This document shows, in pieces, positions 50,694 to 60,602 of a stretch of 64,000 nt of DNA. Made by a program: the position numbers and the translations under genes. Location of the stretch: assembly GCA_023386345.1 (NCBI GenBank), contig JAEWJT010000004.1, positions 1 to 64,000 on the forward strand, given 5' to 3'. This DNA comes from Bacillota bacterium (lineage in GTDB: Bacteria; Bacillota; Clostridia; Tissierellales; Sedimentibacteraceae). The first letter of the stretch is position 1; every line of letters begins with the position of its first letter. A model generated the notes under the pieces. The model had not been told where the DNA came from and searched no databases. It saw only the letters and a list, made by a program, of their open reading frames with translations.

Positions 50694-50718
50694 ACGGGCG
50701 AAATATAAATTCGCCCGT
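50694..50718 (+). repeat. Stable hairpin before the transpeptidase gene
   Basis: A 9-bp stem ACGGGCGAA/TTCGCCCGT with a 7-nt loop and no T-run. In the 136-nt gap between ftsL and the penicillin-binding protein gene; it could be a processing or attenuation site. Confidence 0.55.
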
Positions 50719-50781
50719 ATAAATTAATACATATTAATTATCGTAAATTTATAAATATCCAAGGAAAGGAATATATCTAAA

Positions 50782-52911
50782 ATGAGAAATAGTAGAGAAA
50801 TGAATAGTCCTAACCTACAAAATCGCAGAAGAATATTATCATTTTTAATGTTTTTCTTTATAATAACACTTCTATTGATTGCTCGTCTTGGCTATATACA
50901 GCTTATAAAAGGAAATGAATATAAAAAAGGTGCTTATGAGCAATGGTCTAGAGATGTTGTGATTAACGCTAAAAGAGGAATAATATACGACTCAAGAGGT
51001 AAAAAACTAGCTGTAAGTGTAAATGCAAGTACAGTTGTTTGTATGCCTGTGGATGTTAAAAAAGGCTCATCTGACAGAGATGTTGTTCAGGAAAAAGAAG
51101 AGGACGAGAATTTTATATTAAAATTTTTTAACAGTATCAACAAAAAGTATTCCCAGAAAAAGGAAGAGGAATTGCTGCAGGCGAGTTTGAAAGATTTAAA
51201 ATCTCTTGATGAAATTGCAGGAATTCTTTCAGAAATTTTGGGCTTAGATAAGGAAACAGTATATAAGAAAATAACTCAAGATAGTAAATATGTAGTTTTG
51301 CAAAAATGGATAACTGAGGAACAAGCACAAAAAATTAGAGATGCAAAACTGACAGGCATAAGCATTATTGAGGATAATAAACGAGTTTATCCGTATGGGA
51401 ATTTTGCTCCATATGTGCTTGGCTTTACAGATGCTGACCAAAAGGGTCTATATGGTGTAGAGGCTACATATGACAAATATTTGACTGGAATACCTGGCAG
51501 ACTTGTTGTAAATACTGATGCAACAGGAAGAGAACTGCCATATGGCTACAATGAATATTTTGAACCGCAGGACGGTTATGGAATAGTTCTTACTTTAGAT
51601 GAAACAATTCAACATTTTGCAGAAAAAGCAGCCGAAGAAGCTTTAGCTAACACACAAGCAAAGAGAGTCAATGTAATCATGATGGATCCAAAAACCGGAG
51701 ATATAATATCAATGGTTAGTAAGCCTGATTACGATCCTAATAATCCAAGAGTACCAATAGATGAAAAAACTAAAGAAGAATGGAAAAGTTTATCTACTCA
51801 AGAAGTGCAAGAGAAATGGTATGATATGTGGAGAAGTCCTATTGTTAATGATATATATGAGCCAGGTTCAACATTTAAACCTTTAGTAGTGGCCATAGCA
51901 TTGCAGGAAAATAAAACAAATTTAAATAAAACTTATTATTGTGATGGATACGTTAGACAGGTTAAGAGCTATAAGCCAATAAAATGTTGGAGATATTATA
52001 ATCCTCATGGACAGCAGACATTAGCACAAGTTTTGCAAAACTCATGTAATGATGGTATGGCTGAAATGGGACTTGATATAGGAGCAGAAACATTCTATAA
52101 ATATCTTAGAGCGCTTGGTTTTGGTGAAAAATCTGGAGTTGCTTTAAATGGAGAAGGTAGAGGTATAGTTAATCATTATAAATATATGCAGGATGTAAAT
52201 GTAGTAACTCAATCATTTGGTCAAGGGGTTTCAGTTACAGCCTTACAGTTAGTGACAGCATTATCCTCCTTAGCAAATAATGGAGATTTGATGGAACCAC
52301 GTATTGTAAAGCAGCTCATAGACAAAGATGGTAATATAGTTAAAAATTTTGATCCAGTTACGAGAAGAACTGTATTTTCAAAAGAGGTTGCAAATTCACT
52401 TATGGAAATGCTGGAAAGTGTTGTTACTTATGGAGGAGCAAAGGCTGCCTCTGTTCCGGGTTATAGAGTTGGTGGAAAGACTGGTACAGCACAAAAAGTA
52501 ATAAATGGTGTATATCCTGAGGGAGTTTACATAAGCTCGTTTGCTGGTTTTGCACCTTCAAATGATCCTAAGATTGTATGCCTTATGACAATTGATGAGC
52601 CTCAAGGACAGTACTATGCAAGTGTTATAGCTGCTCCAATAGTTGGCAGAATGATAGAAGAAACACTTAAATACATGGAAGTTGAACCTCAGTTTACCCC
52701 AGAAGAAATTGGCGCTATGGAAAAGGCGAGTATAGAAGTTCCAAATCTTAAGGGTAAGACAATTACAGAAGCTAGTAAAATTTTAGAAAAGCTTGGACTT
52801 CAAAGCAATATGACATTAGATGTAGAAGAAGATGCAATAGTTAAGGACCAATTCCCAGTTGCTGGAGAAAGGGTTAGGAAAAAATCTATAGTAACTTTAA
52901 TCTTGCAATAA
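50782..52911 (+). CDS. Septal penicillin-binding transpeptidase with PASTA domain (SpoVD/FtsI type)
   Basis: A 709-residue bitopic class B PBP that cross-links peptidoglycan at the septum. Membrane anchor at about 19-38, dimerisation domain, then the transpeptidase with Ser363-x-x-Lys366 (STFK), SCN at 421-423 and KTG at 566-568. A C-terminal PASTA domain (about 655-709; VPNLKGKTITEASKILEKLG) is present. Bacillus carries two such genes here, pbpB and spoVD; this cluster has one, and the single PASTA domain resembles SpoVD. Whether it works in vegetative division or sporulation cannot be read from the sequence, so no symbol is given. Confidence 0.92.
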   Translation: MRNSREMNSPNLQNRRRILSFLMFFFIITLLLIARLGYIQLIKGNEYKKGAYEQWSRDVVINAKRGIIYDSRGKKLAVSVNASTVVCMPVDVKKGSSDRDVVQEKEEDENFILKFFNSINKKYSQKKEEELLQASLKDLKSLDEIAGILSEILGLDKETVYKKITQDSKYVVLQKWITEEQAQKIRDAKLTGISIIEDNKRVYPYGNFAPYVLGFTDADQKGLYGVEATYDKYLTGIPGRLVVNTDATGRELPYGYNEYFEPQDGYGIVLTLDETIQHFAEKAAEEALANTQAKRVNVIMMDPKTGDIISMVSKPDYDPNNPRVPIDEKTKEEWKSLSTQEVQEKWYDMWRSPIVNDIYEPGSTFKPLVVAIALQENKTNLNKTYYCDGYVRQVKSYKPIKCWRYYNPHGQQTLAQVLQNSCNDGMAEMGLDIGAETFYKYLRALGFGEKSGVALNGEGRGIVNHYKYMQDVNVVTQSFGQGVSVTALQLVTALSSLANNGDLMEPRIVKQLIDKDGNIVKNFDPVTRRTVFSKEVANSLMEMLESVVTYGGAKAASVPGYRVGGKTGTAQKVINGVYPEGVYISSFAGFAPSNDPKIVCLMTIDEPQGQYYASVIAAPIVGRMIEETLKYMEVEPQFTPEEIGAMEKASIEVPNLKGKTITEASKILEKLGLQSNMTLDVEEDAIVKDQFPVAGERVRKKSIVTLILQ

Positions 52912-52971
52912 ATTATTTAATGTAATATAATAAAATCTTAGCTCATGCAAAAAAATATCATTTATAATTAG

Positions 52972-52990
52972 TGCATGGTTAATCCATGCA
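52972..52990 (+). repeat. Hairpin in the murE leader
   Basis: TGCATGG/CCATGCA with a 5-nt loop, followed by TTAATATTTT, a weak terminator at best. A second CATGCA at 52944-52949 could pair with the same arm. Confidence 0.45.
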
Positions 52991-53025
52991 TTAATATTTT
53001 CTACTAAGAAAGGGATGAATTTATA

Positions 53026-54528
53026 ATGAATCTAGGTAGCATTTTAAATAATATAGAGTACAAGTCATTTATAGGCAGAGATGATATAGATATCAGCCAT
53101 ATTACATATGATTCAAGATATGTGAAAAATAATAGTATGTTTGTAGCTATAAAAGGATTGGTTGAGGATGGGCATAAATACATCAAATCTGCTATAGAAC
53201 GAGGAGCTTCAGTCATAGTTTGTGAAGCTATACCTGAAGAGCTTAGACGTATGGCTAGCTTCATAGAGGTTGAAAATTCGAGAAAAATTATGGCTAGGAT
53301 TGCTGCACTTATATATGACAAGCCGTCAGAAAAATTAAATCTTGTTGGCGTTACAGGAACTAATGGCAAAACAAGCATAACATATCTATTGAAGGCTATT
53401 TTTGACTATCTTAAAATAAAAAATGGAATTATAGGAACTCTTGGAATTATAATTGATGATGAACATATAAAAACTGAACATACTACGCCAGAATCATCAG
53501 AAATTCAAGATATTATAAGCAAAATGATTGAAAAATCAGTAAGCGTATGTTCTATGGAGGTATCCTCTCATGCTATTGAGCTAAATAGAGTAGATAATCT
53601 GGATTTTGATATAGCAATTTTTACTAATTTAACAAGAGATCATCTTGATTTCCATTTGACAATGGAAAATTATTATTTAGCAAAAAAGAAGTTGTTTTAT
53701 CTAACAAAAAATAGTAATATAATAAACGTTGATGATGAGTATGGACAAAGATTATACAATGAATTGAAAAGTGATGGGATAAAGGCTTTATCTTATGCAA
53801 TAAACAATGAGGCAGATATAAAGGCGAGCAATCTCAAAACTACTATAAAAGGAACAGAGTTTGATTTAAAAATAGAAGATTTAACAAAGAAGGTATTTGT
53901 AAAAACTCCGGGTAAATTTTCTGTACTTAATTCTATGGCGGCTCTTGGTGCAGCTTATTCCTTGGGAATAGATATTGATGAAGCAATTGAAGCATTAAAA
54001 TATTTTAATGGAGTTATTGGAAGATTTGAAGTCATAGATACAAAATTAGATTGCACGATAATTCTTGATTTTGCTCATACACCTGATGGATTAGCAAAGG
54101 TTATGGATACAATCAATGAATTTGCAACAGGAAGAAAAATAGTGATGTTTGGTGCTGGTGGAGATAGAGATATATCAAGGCGTGCGCCAATGGGTGAGAT
54201 AGCAGGACAAAATTGTGATTTAACAATACTCACATCGGACAATCCAAGATTTGAAAATCCATATGATATATGCGAAGAAATTGCGCAGGGTGTAATAAAA
54301 TATGGCGGAGAGTATAAAATAGTAGTAGAGAGAGAAGAGGCTATTTATTATGCTATAAAAAATCATAAAAAAGATGACGTCATATTGCTTGCTGGGAAAT
54401 CTACTGAGCCATATCAAGATATAGGAATAGAAAAAGTTCCGTATGACGAAAGAACTGTTGCAAAAAATATGATTAAAAGAGTTGAAAAGGAATTAGGGAT
54501 AAAAAATAGCTTTGACAAAAGTATATAG
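53026..54528 (+). CDS. murE: UDP-MurNAc-tripeptide synthetase (meso-DAP adding)
   Basis: Adds the third residue to UDP-MurNAc-Ala-Glu. A 500-residue Mur ligase with the ATP site GTNGKT at 111-116, the central motif EVSSHAIELNRV and the C-terminal domain. The substrate-specificity motif is DNPR (405-408), which marks enzymes that use meso-diaminopimelate and not lysine. The wall is therefore inferred to be meso-DAP type. SD AAAGGGA before the ATG. Its stop overlaps the SD of mraY. Confidence 0.96.
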   Translation: MNLGSILNNIEYKSFIGRDDIDISHITYDSRYVKNNSMFVAIKGLVEDGHKYIKSAIERGASVIVCEAIPEELRRMASFIEVENSRKIMARIAALIYDKPSEKLNLVGVTGTNGKTSITYLLKAIFDYLKIKNGIIGTLGIIIDDEHIKTEHTTPESSEIQDIISKMIEKSVSVCSMEVSSHAIELNRVDNLDFDIAIFTNLTRDHLDFHLTMENYYLAKKKLFYLTKNSNIINVDDEYGQRLYNELKSDGIKALSYAINNEADIKASNLKTTIKGTEFDLKIEDLTKKVFVKTPGKFSVLNSMAALGAAYSLGIDIDEAIEALKYFNGVIGRFEVIDTKLDCTIILDFAHTPDGLAKVMDTINEFATGRKIVMFGAGGDRDISRRAPMGEIAGQNCDLTILTSDNPRFENPYDICEEIAQGVIKYGGEYKIVVEREEAIYYAIKNHKKDDVILLAGKSTEPYQDIGIEKVPYDERTVAKNMIKRVEKELGIKNSFDKSI

Positions 54529-54537
54529 GAGTTGAAA

Positions 54538-55518
54538 ATGAACGAAAATTTTAATATAGTGATAAGAGTAATTTTAGTTTCAAGCTTAATAGTAATACTG
54601 CTTGGGCCATTGGTTATACCGTTTTTAAAGAGGTTAAAAATTGGCCAAAGTATAAGAGAAGAAGGGCCAAAATCTCACATAGCCACAAAATCTGGTACTC
54701 CGACAATGGGCGGGTTACTTATCATACTTGGTACGATTATCGCAACGATTACAAGTGGTAATTTTAGCAAAGAAGTGATAGTTAGTATACTATCAATGCT
54801 TAGCTTTGGATTGGTTGGATTTTTAGATGATTATATAAAGGTTGTTCTTAAAAGAAATTTAGGGTTAAAGGCTTATCAGAAGATAATAGGACAGCTCATA
54901 TTTGCTGTACTTCTTGCTGTATACGGAGCAAAGCACAGTGTTGATGGCACTAAGCTAATCATACCTTTTACAAATATTCATTTGGAGCTTGGAATTTTTT
55001 ATATACCTTTCGCAGTATTTGCAATAGTTGGCATAGTAAATGGAGTGAATTTAACAGATGGCTTAGATGGATTAAACTCTGGAGTTACACTTATTGTAAT
55101 GTCTGCATTTGCTCTTATAGCTAATAGTTTTAGTATGTTTGACAGCTCTTATAATGGCATAGTTATAGTATCTGCTGCTACAGCAGGTGCCTGTCTTGGA
55201 TTTTTAAGATACAATGCTCATCCTGCAAAGATTTTTATGGGAGATACTGGCTCACTGGCACTAGGTGGAATGCTGGCGGCTGTTGCTATAAATACAAGTC
55301 TAATATTTGTTTTACCAATAATTGGTGGAATTTATATAGTGGAAATATTGTCAGTTATTATTCAAGTTTCTTATTATAAGAAAACTAAAAAAAGAGTTTT
55401 TAAAATGGCTCCAATTCATCATCATTTTGAGATGTGCGGCTGGAAAGAAACAAAAGTCGTAGCTGTATTTTGGCTAGCCACTGTAATTTTAGCTTTTATA
55501 GGAATATATTCTGTGTAA
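54538..55518 (+). CDS. mraY: Phospho-MurNAc-pentapeptide translocase
   Basis: Integral membrane enzyme that links phospho-MurNAc-pentapeptide to undecaprenyl phosphate, giving lipid I. The 326-residue protein has about ten membrane segments, with the catalytic stretch GFLDDYIKV, NLTDGLDGLNSG and the loop MAPIHHHFEMCG. The ATG at 54538 is preferred over the TTG at 54532 because AGGAG lies 6 nt before it. It follows murE directly; murF, which usually lies between them in Gram-negatives, is absent as in Bacillus. Confidence 0.96.
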   Translation: MNENFNIVIRVILVSSLIVILLGPLVIPFLKRLKIGQSIREEGPKSHIATKSGTPTMGGLLIILGTIIATITSGNFSKEVIVSILSMLSFGLVGFLDDYIKVVLKRNLGLKAYQKIIGQLIFAVLLAVYGAKHSVDGTKLIIPFTNIHLELGIFYIPFAVFAIVGIVNGVNLTDGLDGLNSGVTLIVMSAFALIANSFSMFDSSYNGIVIVSAATAGACLGFLRYNAHPAKIFMGDTGSLALGGMLAAVAINTSLIFVLPIIGGIYIVEILSVIIQVSYYKKTKKRVFKMAPIHHHFEMCGWKETKVVAVFWLATVILAFIGIYSV

Positions 55519-55632
55519 CAAAGCTGAATAAATTGATTAGTGAAAGCTTTGAATATGTTCAACTGTAATAATTTTATAAACATAAACATAAAATATTATT
55601 ATAATCATTTTAATAAAGGAATGTAAATTATC

Positions 55633-57006
55633 ATGAAAAACAAAAGAGTTTTAGTAATCGGACTGGGTATAACGGGTATAGCTTCAATAAAGACACTCCA
55701 TGAGCTTGGTGCAACGATATATGCTTATGACGGACAAAGTGAAGAAAAGATGAGCAAAACATTAGAAGAACTAAAGGGTATTGATGTAAAATATTATTTT
55801 GACTCTTTGGACTTTAATACAGATGAAATAGACCTTGTTATCAAGAGTCCAGGGATAAAGTTTGAAACTCCGATAATGAAAAAGCTAGTAGATGCTAATT
55901 TAAAAATCATTGGAGACCTTGAGGCAGGCTTTTTTGTTACAGATAATAAATTTGTTGCCATAACAGGTACAAATGGCAAAACTACAACGACAAGCTTAAT
56001 AGGTGCAATTATAAATGAGAGTGGAAGAAAATGCAAAATAACTGGCAACATTGGCTCGGGTGCATTATATGATTCATACATCTCTGAAAAGGATGAAACA
56101 ATTGTCGTAGAGGCAAGCAGTTTTCAGCTTGAAAGTACTGAAAAATTCAAACCTTTTATCAGTATAGTCACAAATTTATCACCTGACCATATAGACTGGC
56201 ATAAAACTGAAGACAGCTATTATAGAGCAAAGTTTAAAATAGCAGCTAATCAAGATAAAAATGATTACTGTATTCTAAATTATGAAGATATCTTAACTAG
56301 AAATTATTTAGATTTATTACATACAAATATTGTATATTTCAGCTCTGAACGTGTATTAGAATCAGGAATTTATGTTGAAAATATGCAAATTATTTATAAT
56401 TATAACAATGAGAAATCTGTTATTATGAATGTAGATGACATATTTATTGTCGGGAAGCATAGCTTAGAGAATGTTATGGCAGCCTGTGCAGCTACGAAGC
56501 TTTTGGGAATTGATAACAATACTATAGCGAGTGCTGTAAAAAAATTCAGAGGTGTTGAACATAGACTAGAATATTTTAATACCTATAATGGTGTTAAATT
56601 TTATAATGATTCAAAGGGAACAAATTCTGACGCTTCAATTACGGCTGTAAAAGCTGTAAAAGCTCCTATTATTTTAATAGCAGGAGGCTATGATAAAGAT
56701 TCTGAATATGACGAATTTATAAAAGCCTTTGATAATAAGGTAAAAGCTTTAATTTTATTAGGTCAGACAAAAGAAAAAATAAAAGAATGTGCTTTAAAGC
56801 ATGGGTTTAAAAATATTTATATGGTTGAAAATATGGATGAAGCAGTCCGTTTATCATATGAGCTAAGCGAAAAAGGAGATACAGTTTTATTGTCACCAGC
56901 CTGTGCAAGCTGGGGTATGTATCCTAATTATGAAGTAAGAGGCAAGGACTTTAAAGAAAGAGTGAAATTCTATGGAGAAAGTAGAAAGAATTCAGAAAGT
57001 AAATAG
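55633..57006 (+). CDS. murD: UDP-MurNAc-L-alanine:D-glutamate ligase
   Basis: Adds D-glutamate to UDP-MurNAc-L-Ala. A 457-residue Mur ligase with the N-terminal Rossmann-type domain (VLVIGLGITGIASIKTL), the ATP-binding motif ITGTNGKTTTTSLIG, and the histidine-rich LSPDHIDWHKTEDSYYRAK. The final stretch LLSPACASWGMYPNYEVRGKDF is characteristic of MurD. Its last 35 nt overlap the start of ftsW. The 114-nt gap from mraY shows no clear signal besides AT-rich DNA. Confidence 0.96.
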   Translation: MKNKRVLVIGLGITGIASIKTLHELGATIYAYDGQSEEKMSKTLEELKGIDVKYYFDSLDFNTDEIDLVIKSPGIKFETPIMKKLVDANLKIIGDLEAGFFVTDNKFVAITGTNGKTTTTSLIGAIINESGRKCKITGNIGSGALYDSYISEKDETIVVEASSFQLESTEKFKPFISIVTNLSPDHIDWHKTEDSYYRAKFKIAANQDKNDYCILNYEDILTRNYLDLLHTNIVYFSSERVLESGIYVENMQIIYNYNNEKSVIMNVDDIFIVGKHSLENVMAACAATKLLGIDNNTIASAVKKFRGVEHRLEYFNTYNGVKFYNDSKGTNSDASITAVKAVKAPIILIAGGYDKDSEYDEFIKAFDNKVKALILLGQTKEKIKECALKHGFKNIYMVENMDEAVRLSYELSEKGDTVLLSPACASWGMYPNYEVRGKDFKERVKFYGESRKNSESK

Positions 57007-58096
57007 AAAATCTGTTGATTGGATATTGGTAATTATAGTATTAATCTTACTTTTGGTAGGATTTTTTATGGTATATAGCTCTAGCTACCCTGATGGTTAT
57101 TATAATTTTGGAAGCTCTTTGTTTTTTTTGAAAAAACAAATATATGCAGGTATAGCAGGGATTATTTTGATGATTATAACCTCGCTTATACCTTATAAGC
57201 TTTATAGAAAATTTACTAAAATAATTCTCCTTGTTTCTGTGGGCTTGTCATTGGCGACAATTTTTTTAGGAGTTGAAGGAAACGGTGCTCAAAGGTGGCT
57301 GGAAATTGGCGGAATGAGCTTGCAGCCATCAGAGATAGTTAAATTAGCTGCTGTACTGTGTCTGGCAGATTTCTTGGATAAAAGAAGAGATAAATTACAT
57401 AAATTTAAAGAGGGATATATATATACACTTCTTGCGATAGCGGGGTTTATAGGACTTATAGTTATTCATAAGGATTTGAGTACATCTATAGTATTGGCAT
57501 TAGTTCTAGTAATTATGTTTTACTGTGCAGGTGCGAGAATGCTATATATGGTCTTGACTGGTGTAGTCGGGGTTACTGGAGTAGGTTTGCTTATTGGACT
57601 ATATGCTTATAGAATAGAAAGAATAGTTGTTTTCTTAGATCCTTTTAAATATATTAAAGGCAAGGGATGGCAGATAGTTCAATCCTTATACGCACTTGGA
57701 ACTGGAGGACTTTTTGGATTAGGACTTGGAAAGAGCAGGCAGAAATTTTTCTATTTACCTGAGGCATATAATGATTTTATATTTTCTATAATTGGTGAAG
57801 AACTTGGTTTCTTGGGATGCTTATTTGTAATAATATTATTTATTTTGTTTGCATGGCGTGGGATACGTATATCGATAAATGCGCAGGATTTTTACGGAAG
57901 CCTTGTAGCGATAGGAATAACATCATTAGTTTTAGTTCAATTTCTCGTTCATATAGCTGTAGCTACATCTTCAATGCCTCCAACTGGAAGAGCTTTACCG
58001 TTTATAAGTGCTGGAGGAACGTCATTGCTGTTTTTACTTGCATCTATAGGAATACTTTTAAACATATCTAAAACTTCAGAAGTTAATAGGAATTGA
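56972..58096 (+). CDS. ftsW: Septal peptidoglycan glycosyltransferase FtsW (SEDS family)
   Basis: Polytopic SEDS protein of 374 residues with about ten hydrophobic segments; SEDS proteins polymerise lipid II together with a class B PBP such as the one encoded upstream. Key segments are VYSSSYPDG at the first loop, AQRWLEIGGMSLQPSEIVKLA, KIVIHKDLSTSI-like LIVIHKDLSTS and PEAYNDFIFSIIGEELGFLG. The start at 56972 lies inside murD; no good SD is seen, so translational coupling is likely. The equivalent Bacillus gene is spoVE, so a sporulation role is also possible. Confidence 0.92.
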   Translation: MEKVERIQKVNRKSVDWILVIIVLILLLVGFFMVYSSSYPDGYYNFGSSLFFLKKQIYAGIAGIILMIITSLIPYKLYRKFTKIILLVSVGLSLATIFLGVEGNGAQRWLEIGGMSLQPSEIVKLAAVLCLADFLDKRRDKLHKFKEGYIYTLLAIAGFIGLIVIHKDLSTSIVLALVLVIMFYCAGARMLYMVLTGVVGVTGVGLLIGLYAYRIERIVVFLDPFKYIKGKGWQIVQSLYALGTGGLFGLGLGKSRQKFFYLPEAYNDFIFSIIGEELGFLGCLFVIILFILFAWRGIRISINAQDFYGSLVAIGITSLVLVQFLVHIAVATSSMPPTGRALPFISAGGTSLLFLLASIGILLNISKTSEVNRN

Positions 58097-58108
58097 AAGG
58101 AACATAAC

Positions 58109-59218
58109 ATGAGAGTATTGATAAGCGGCGGAGGTACAGGAGGACATATAAATCCTGCTTTGGCTATCGCCCAGAGAATAAAACAAGAGAATAGCAAAAA
58201 TGAAATATTGTATGTTGGAACTGAGGACGGAATGGAAAGTGACCTAGTTCCGAAACAGGGATTTGCTTTTAAAACTGTTGAAGCAAAATATTTGGAAAGA
58301 AAAATTAGTTTTGAAAATATAAAAACCCTAGCTGTGACAATCAAGGGAGTGTTGCAGTCTATGGCTATAATAAAAGAATTTAAGCCGGACGTGGTTGTAG
58401 GAACAGGAGGATATGTCTGTGGTCCTGTTGTTTTAGCTGCGGCTATAAAGGGCGTTCCAACAATGCTGCATGAGCAGAATGTGTTTCCGGGTATTACCAA
58501 CAGACTGCTTTCAAGAGTAGTTAATAAAATAGCTATAAGCTTTGAAGAAGCCAGTAAATACTTTAAATACAAAGATAAGCTTGTTCTTGTAGGAAATCCT
58601 GTTAGAAAAGAAGTAAAGGAAGCTAGTAGGATTGAATCAAGGAAAAAATACAATTTGAAAAACGATGAAATATTTATTTATTCCTTTGGTGGAAGCGGAG
58701 GACAAAAAAGTCTAAATGATGCTGTAATAGATTTAATAAAAAATATAAAGAAAAATGATAAAATTAGACTTTTACACGTAACAGGAAAAAGACTTAAAGA
58801 GGATTTTGACGAATGCTTAAAGGCTAATAATTTAGAGATACCATCTAATGTAAAAATTGTTGATTATATGTATGACTCACCAACAGCTCTAAGTGCGAGT
58901 GATTTGGTAATTGGAAGTGCAGGGGCTATAACAATAGCAGAAATTACAAAAATAGGAGTTCCATCTATTTTAATTCCAAAGGCGTACACAGCAGAAAATC
59001 ATCAAGAATATAATGCAAGAGCTCTTGAAAAAAAAGGAGCTGCAATTGTTATTTTAGAGAGTGAGTTAAAGGAAAAAACATTGGTAAGTACAATTGATAA
59101 AATCATAAGTGATTCAAATGAACTTCCTGCAATGTCATTAAATTCTAAGAAACTTGGTGAACTTAACGCTGAGGATGAGCTGTATAAATTAGTATTTGAG
59201 TTAGCATCAAAAAAATAG
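58109..59218 (+). CDS. murG: UDP-GlcNAc:MurNAc-pentapeptide-PP-undecaprenol GlcNAc transferase
   Basis: Turns lipid I into lipid II on the inner membrane face. The 369-residue GT-B enzyme has the N-terminal glycine-rich loop SGGGTGGHINPALAIA, VVGTGGYVCGPV, MLHEQNVFPGITNR and the UDP-GlcNAc site FGGSGGQKSLN. It ends with ILIPKAYTAENHQEYNAR. SD AAAGG lies 12 nt after ftsW. In standard order after ftsW. Confidence 0.96.
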   Translation: MRVLISGGGTGGHINPALAIAQRIKQENSKNEILYVGTEDGMESDLVPKQGFAFKTVEAKYLERKISFENIKTLAVTIKGVLQSMAIIKEFKPDVVVGTGGYVCGPVVLAAAIKGVPTMLHEQNVFPGITNRLLSRVVNKIAISFEEASKYFKYKDKLVLVGNPVRKEVKEASRIESRKKYNLKNDEIFIYSFGGSGGQKSLNDAVIDLIKNIKKNDKIRLLHVTGKRLKEDFDECLKANNLEIPSNVKIVDYMYDSPTALSASDLVIGSAGAITIAEITKIGVPSILIPKAYTAENHQEYNARALEKKGAAIVILESELKEKTLVSTIDKIISDSNELPAMSLNSKKLGELNAEDELYKLVFELASKK

Positions 59219-59312
59219 CTATCTGTAAGTATCGTAAATAAGTTCTGTAACAAGTGAGAAAATATTGCATAAAATAACTTATATTATTTTGTTACTTGTT
59301 CGGAGGGGTTTG

Positions 59313-60584
59313 ATGAGAACTTACATTATAAACGGTGGTAATAAATTAGAAGGTATAGTTAAAATAAGCGGATCTAAAAATTCGGCATTACCTATTTTAG
59401 CAAGTACCATTTTGTGTGGAAGAGAATACATAATTAAAAATGTTCCTGATATAGATGATGTTAAAATGATGTTAGAAATATTAATATTACTAGGATGCTC
59501 TGCATATTATGAGGGTGGGTCTTGTTATATTAATACTAAAAACTTGAATACATGTGATATATCTGATAAACTTTCTAAAAAATTAAGGTCCTCAATAATC
59601 TTTTTAGGGCCAATGCTTGGGCGTAATAAAGTGGCAAAAATCACTTATCCCGGAGGCTGTGATATAGGCTCAAGACCTATAGATTTGCATTTGTATGGCT
59701 TAAAGGAATTAGGTGTTGATGTTACAGAAGAAGGCGAATTTATTTTATGTTCGTCACATAATACTAAGAGCAACGATATAAGCCTTAGATATCCAAGTGT
59801 TGGTGCCACAGAAAACCTTATGCTTTTTGCTTTAAGTGTAGAAGGAAGAACTAGAATTTATAATTCAGCAAAAGAGCCTGAAATACTTGATTTGCAGAGG
59901 TTTTTAGTAAAATGTGGATACCGCGTAGAGGGAGCGGGGACAGATACGATAACGGTATTTGGAGCTAAAAATATGGCTAGAAATATATCATATGATGAAC
60001 CTGTTGAATACAGCATTATTTCAGATAGAATAGAAGCAGGAACGTTTATGGCATTGGCTGCCAGCACGAAAAGTAAGATTTGTATAAAGAATGTTGATAA
60101 GAGATATTTAAGTGGTATAATAAAATTGTATAGAGAAGCCGGCTGTCTAATCGATGATGTTGAGGATTATATTTATATGATTAACAATGATAGGATTAGA
60201 GCTATGGATAAGATTAGTTCACGACCTTATCCGGGATTTCCAACAGATATGCAGGCACAGCTCATGGCTTCATTGTGCCGTGCTGAAGGAACATCCTATA
60301 TTGAAGAGAATGTTTTTGAAAATAGGTTTAAGCATGTAAGTGAGCTTAATAAAATGGGAGCTAATATTGTCATAAAAGACAATCTCGCAATTATAAATGG
60401 AGTAAGTAAATTGCATGGGGAAAATATAGATGTCAGAGACCTTCGTGGTGGTGCAGCTCTTGTATTAGCAGCATTATCAGCTGAGGGTAGGACTGTAGCT
60501 AATAATATAGAGCATATAGATAGAGGATATGAAAAATTCGCCAATAAATTATGGAATTTAGGGGCGGATATAGTTGAGAAATAG
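59313..60584 (+). CDS. murA: UDP-N-acetylglucosamine 1-carboxyvinyltransferase
   Basis: First committed step of peptidoglycan synthesis, adding enolpyruvate to UDP-GlcNAc. The 423-residue EPT-fold protein opens ISGSKNSALPILAST, and the catalytic cysteine is Cys116 in YPGGCDIGSRPIDLHL, so it should be sensitive to fosfomycin. The ATG at 59313 is chosen with GGAGGGG directly upstream; the frame from 59265 crosses a hairpin (AACAAGT/ACTTGTT, 59249-59300). It stands in the place where Bacillus has murB. Confidence 0.95.
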   Translation: MRTYIINGGNKLEGIVKISGSKNSALPILASTILCGREYIIKNVPDIDDVKMMLEILILLGCSAYYEGGSCYINTKNLNTCDISDKLSKKLRSSIIFLGPMLGRNKVAKITYPGGCDIGSRPIDLHLYGLKELGVDVTEEGEFILCSSHNTKSNDISLRYPSVGATENLMLFALSVEGRTRIYNSAKEPEILDLQRFLVKCGYRVEGAGTDTITVFGAKNMARNISYDEPVEYSIISDRIEAGTFMALAASTKSKICIKNVDKRYLSGIIKLYREAGCLIDDVEDYIYMINNDRIRAMDKISSRPYPGFPTDMQAQLMASLCRAEGTSYIEENVFENRFKHVSELNKMGANIVIKDNLAIINGVSKLHGENIDVRDLRGGAALVLAALSAEGRTVANNIEHIDRGYEKFANKLWNLGADIVEK

Positions 60585-60602
60585 AAGGGAATATTTTGAA
60601 GG

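Noticed and set aside
57949..58653. 234-residue minus-strand frame opposite ftsW and murG
   Set aside because: Both plus-strand genes are clear; the frame has no start signal.
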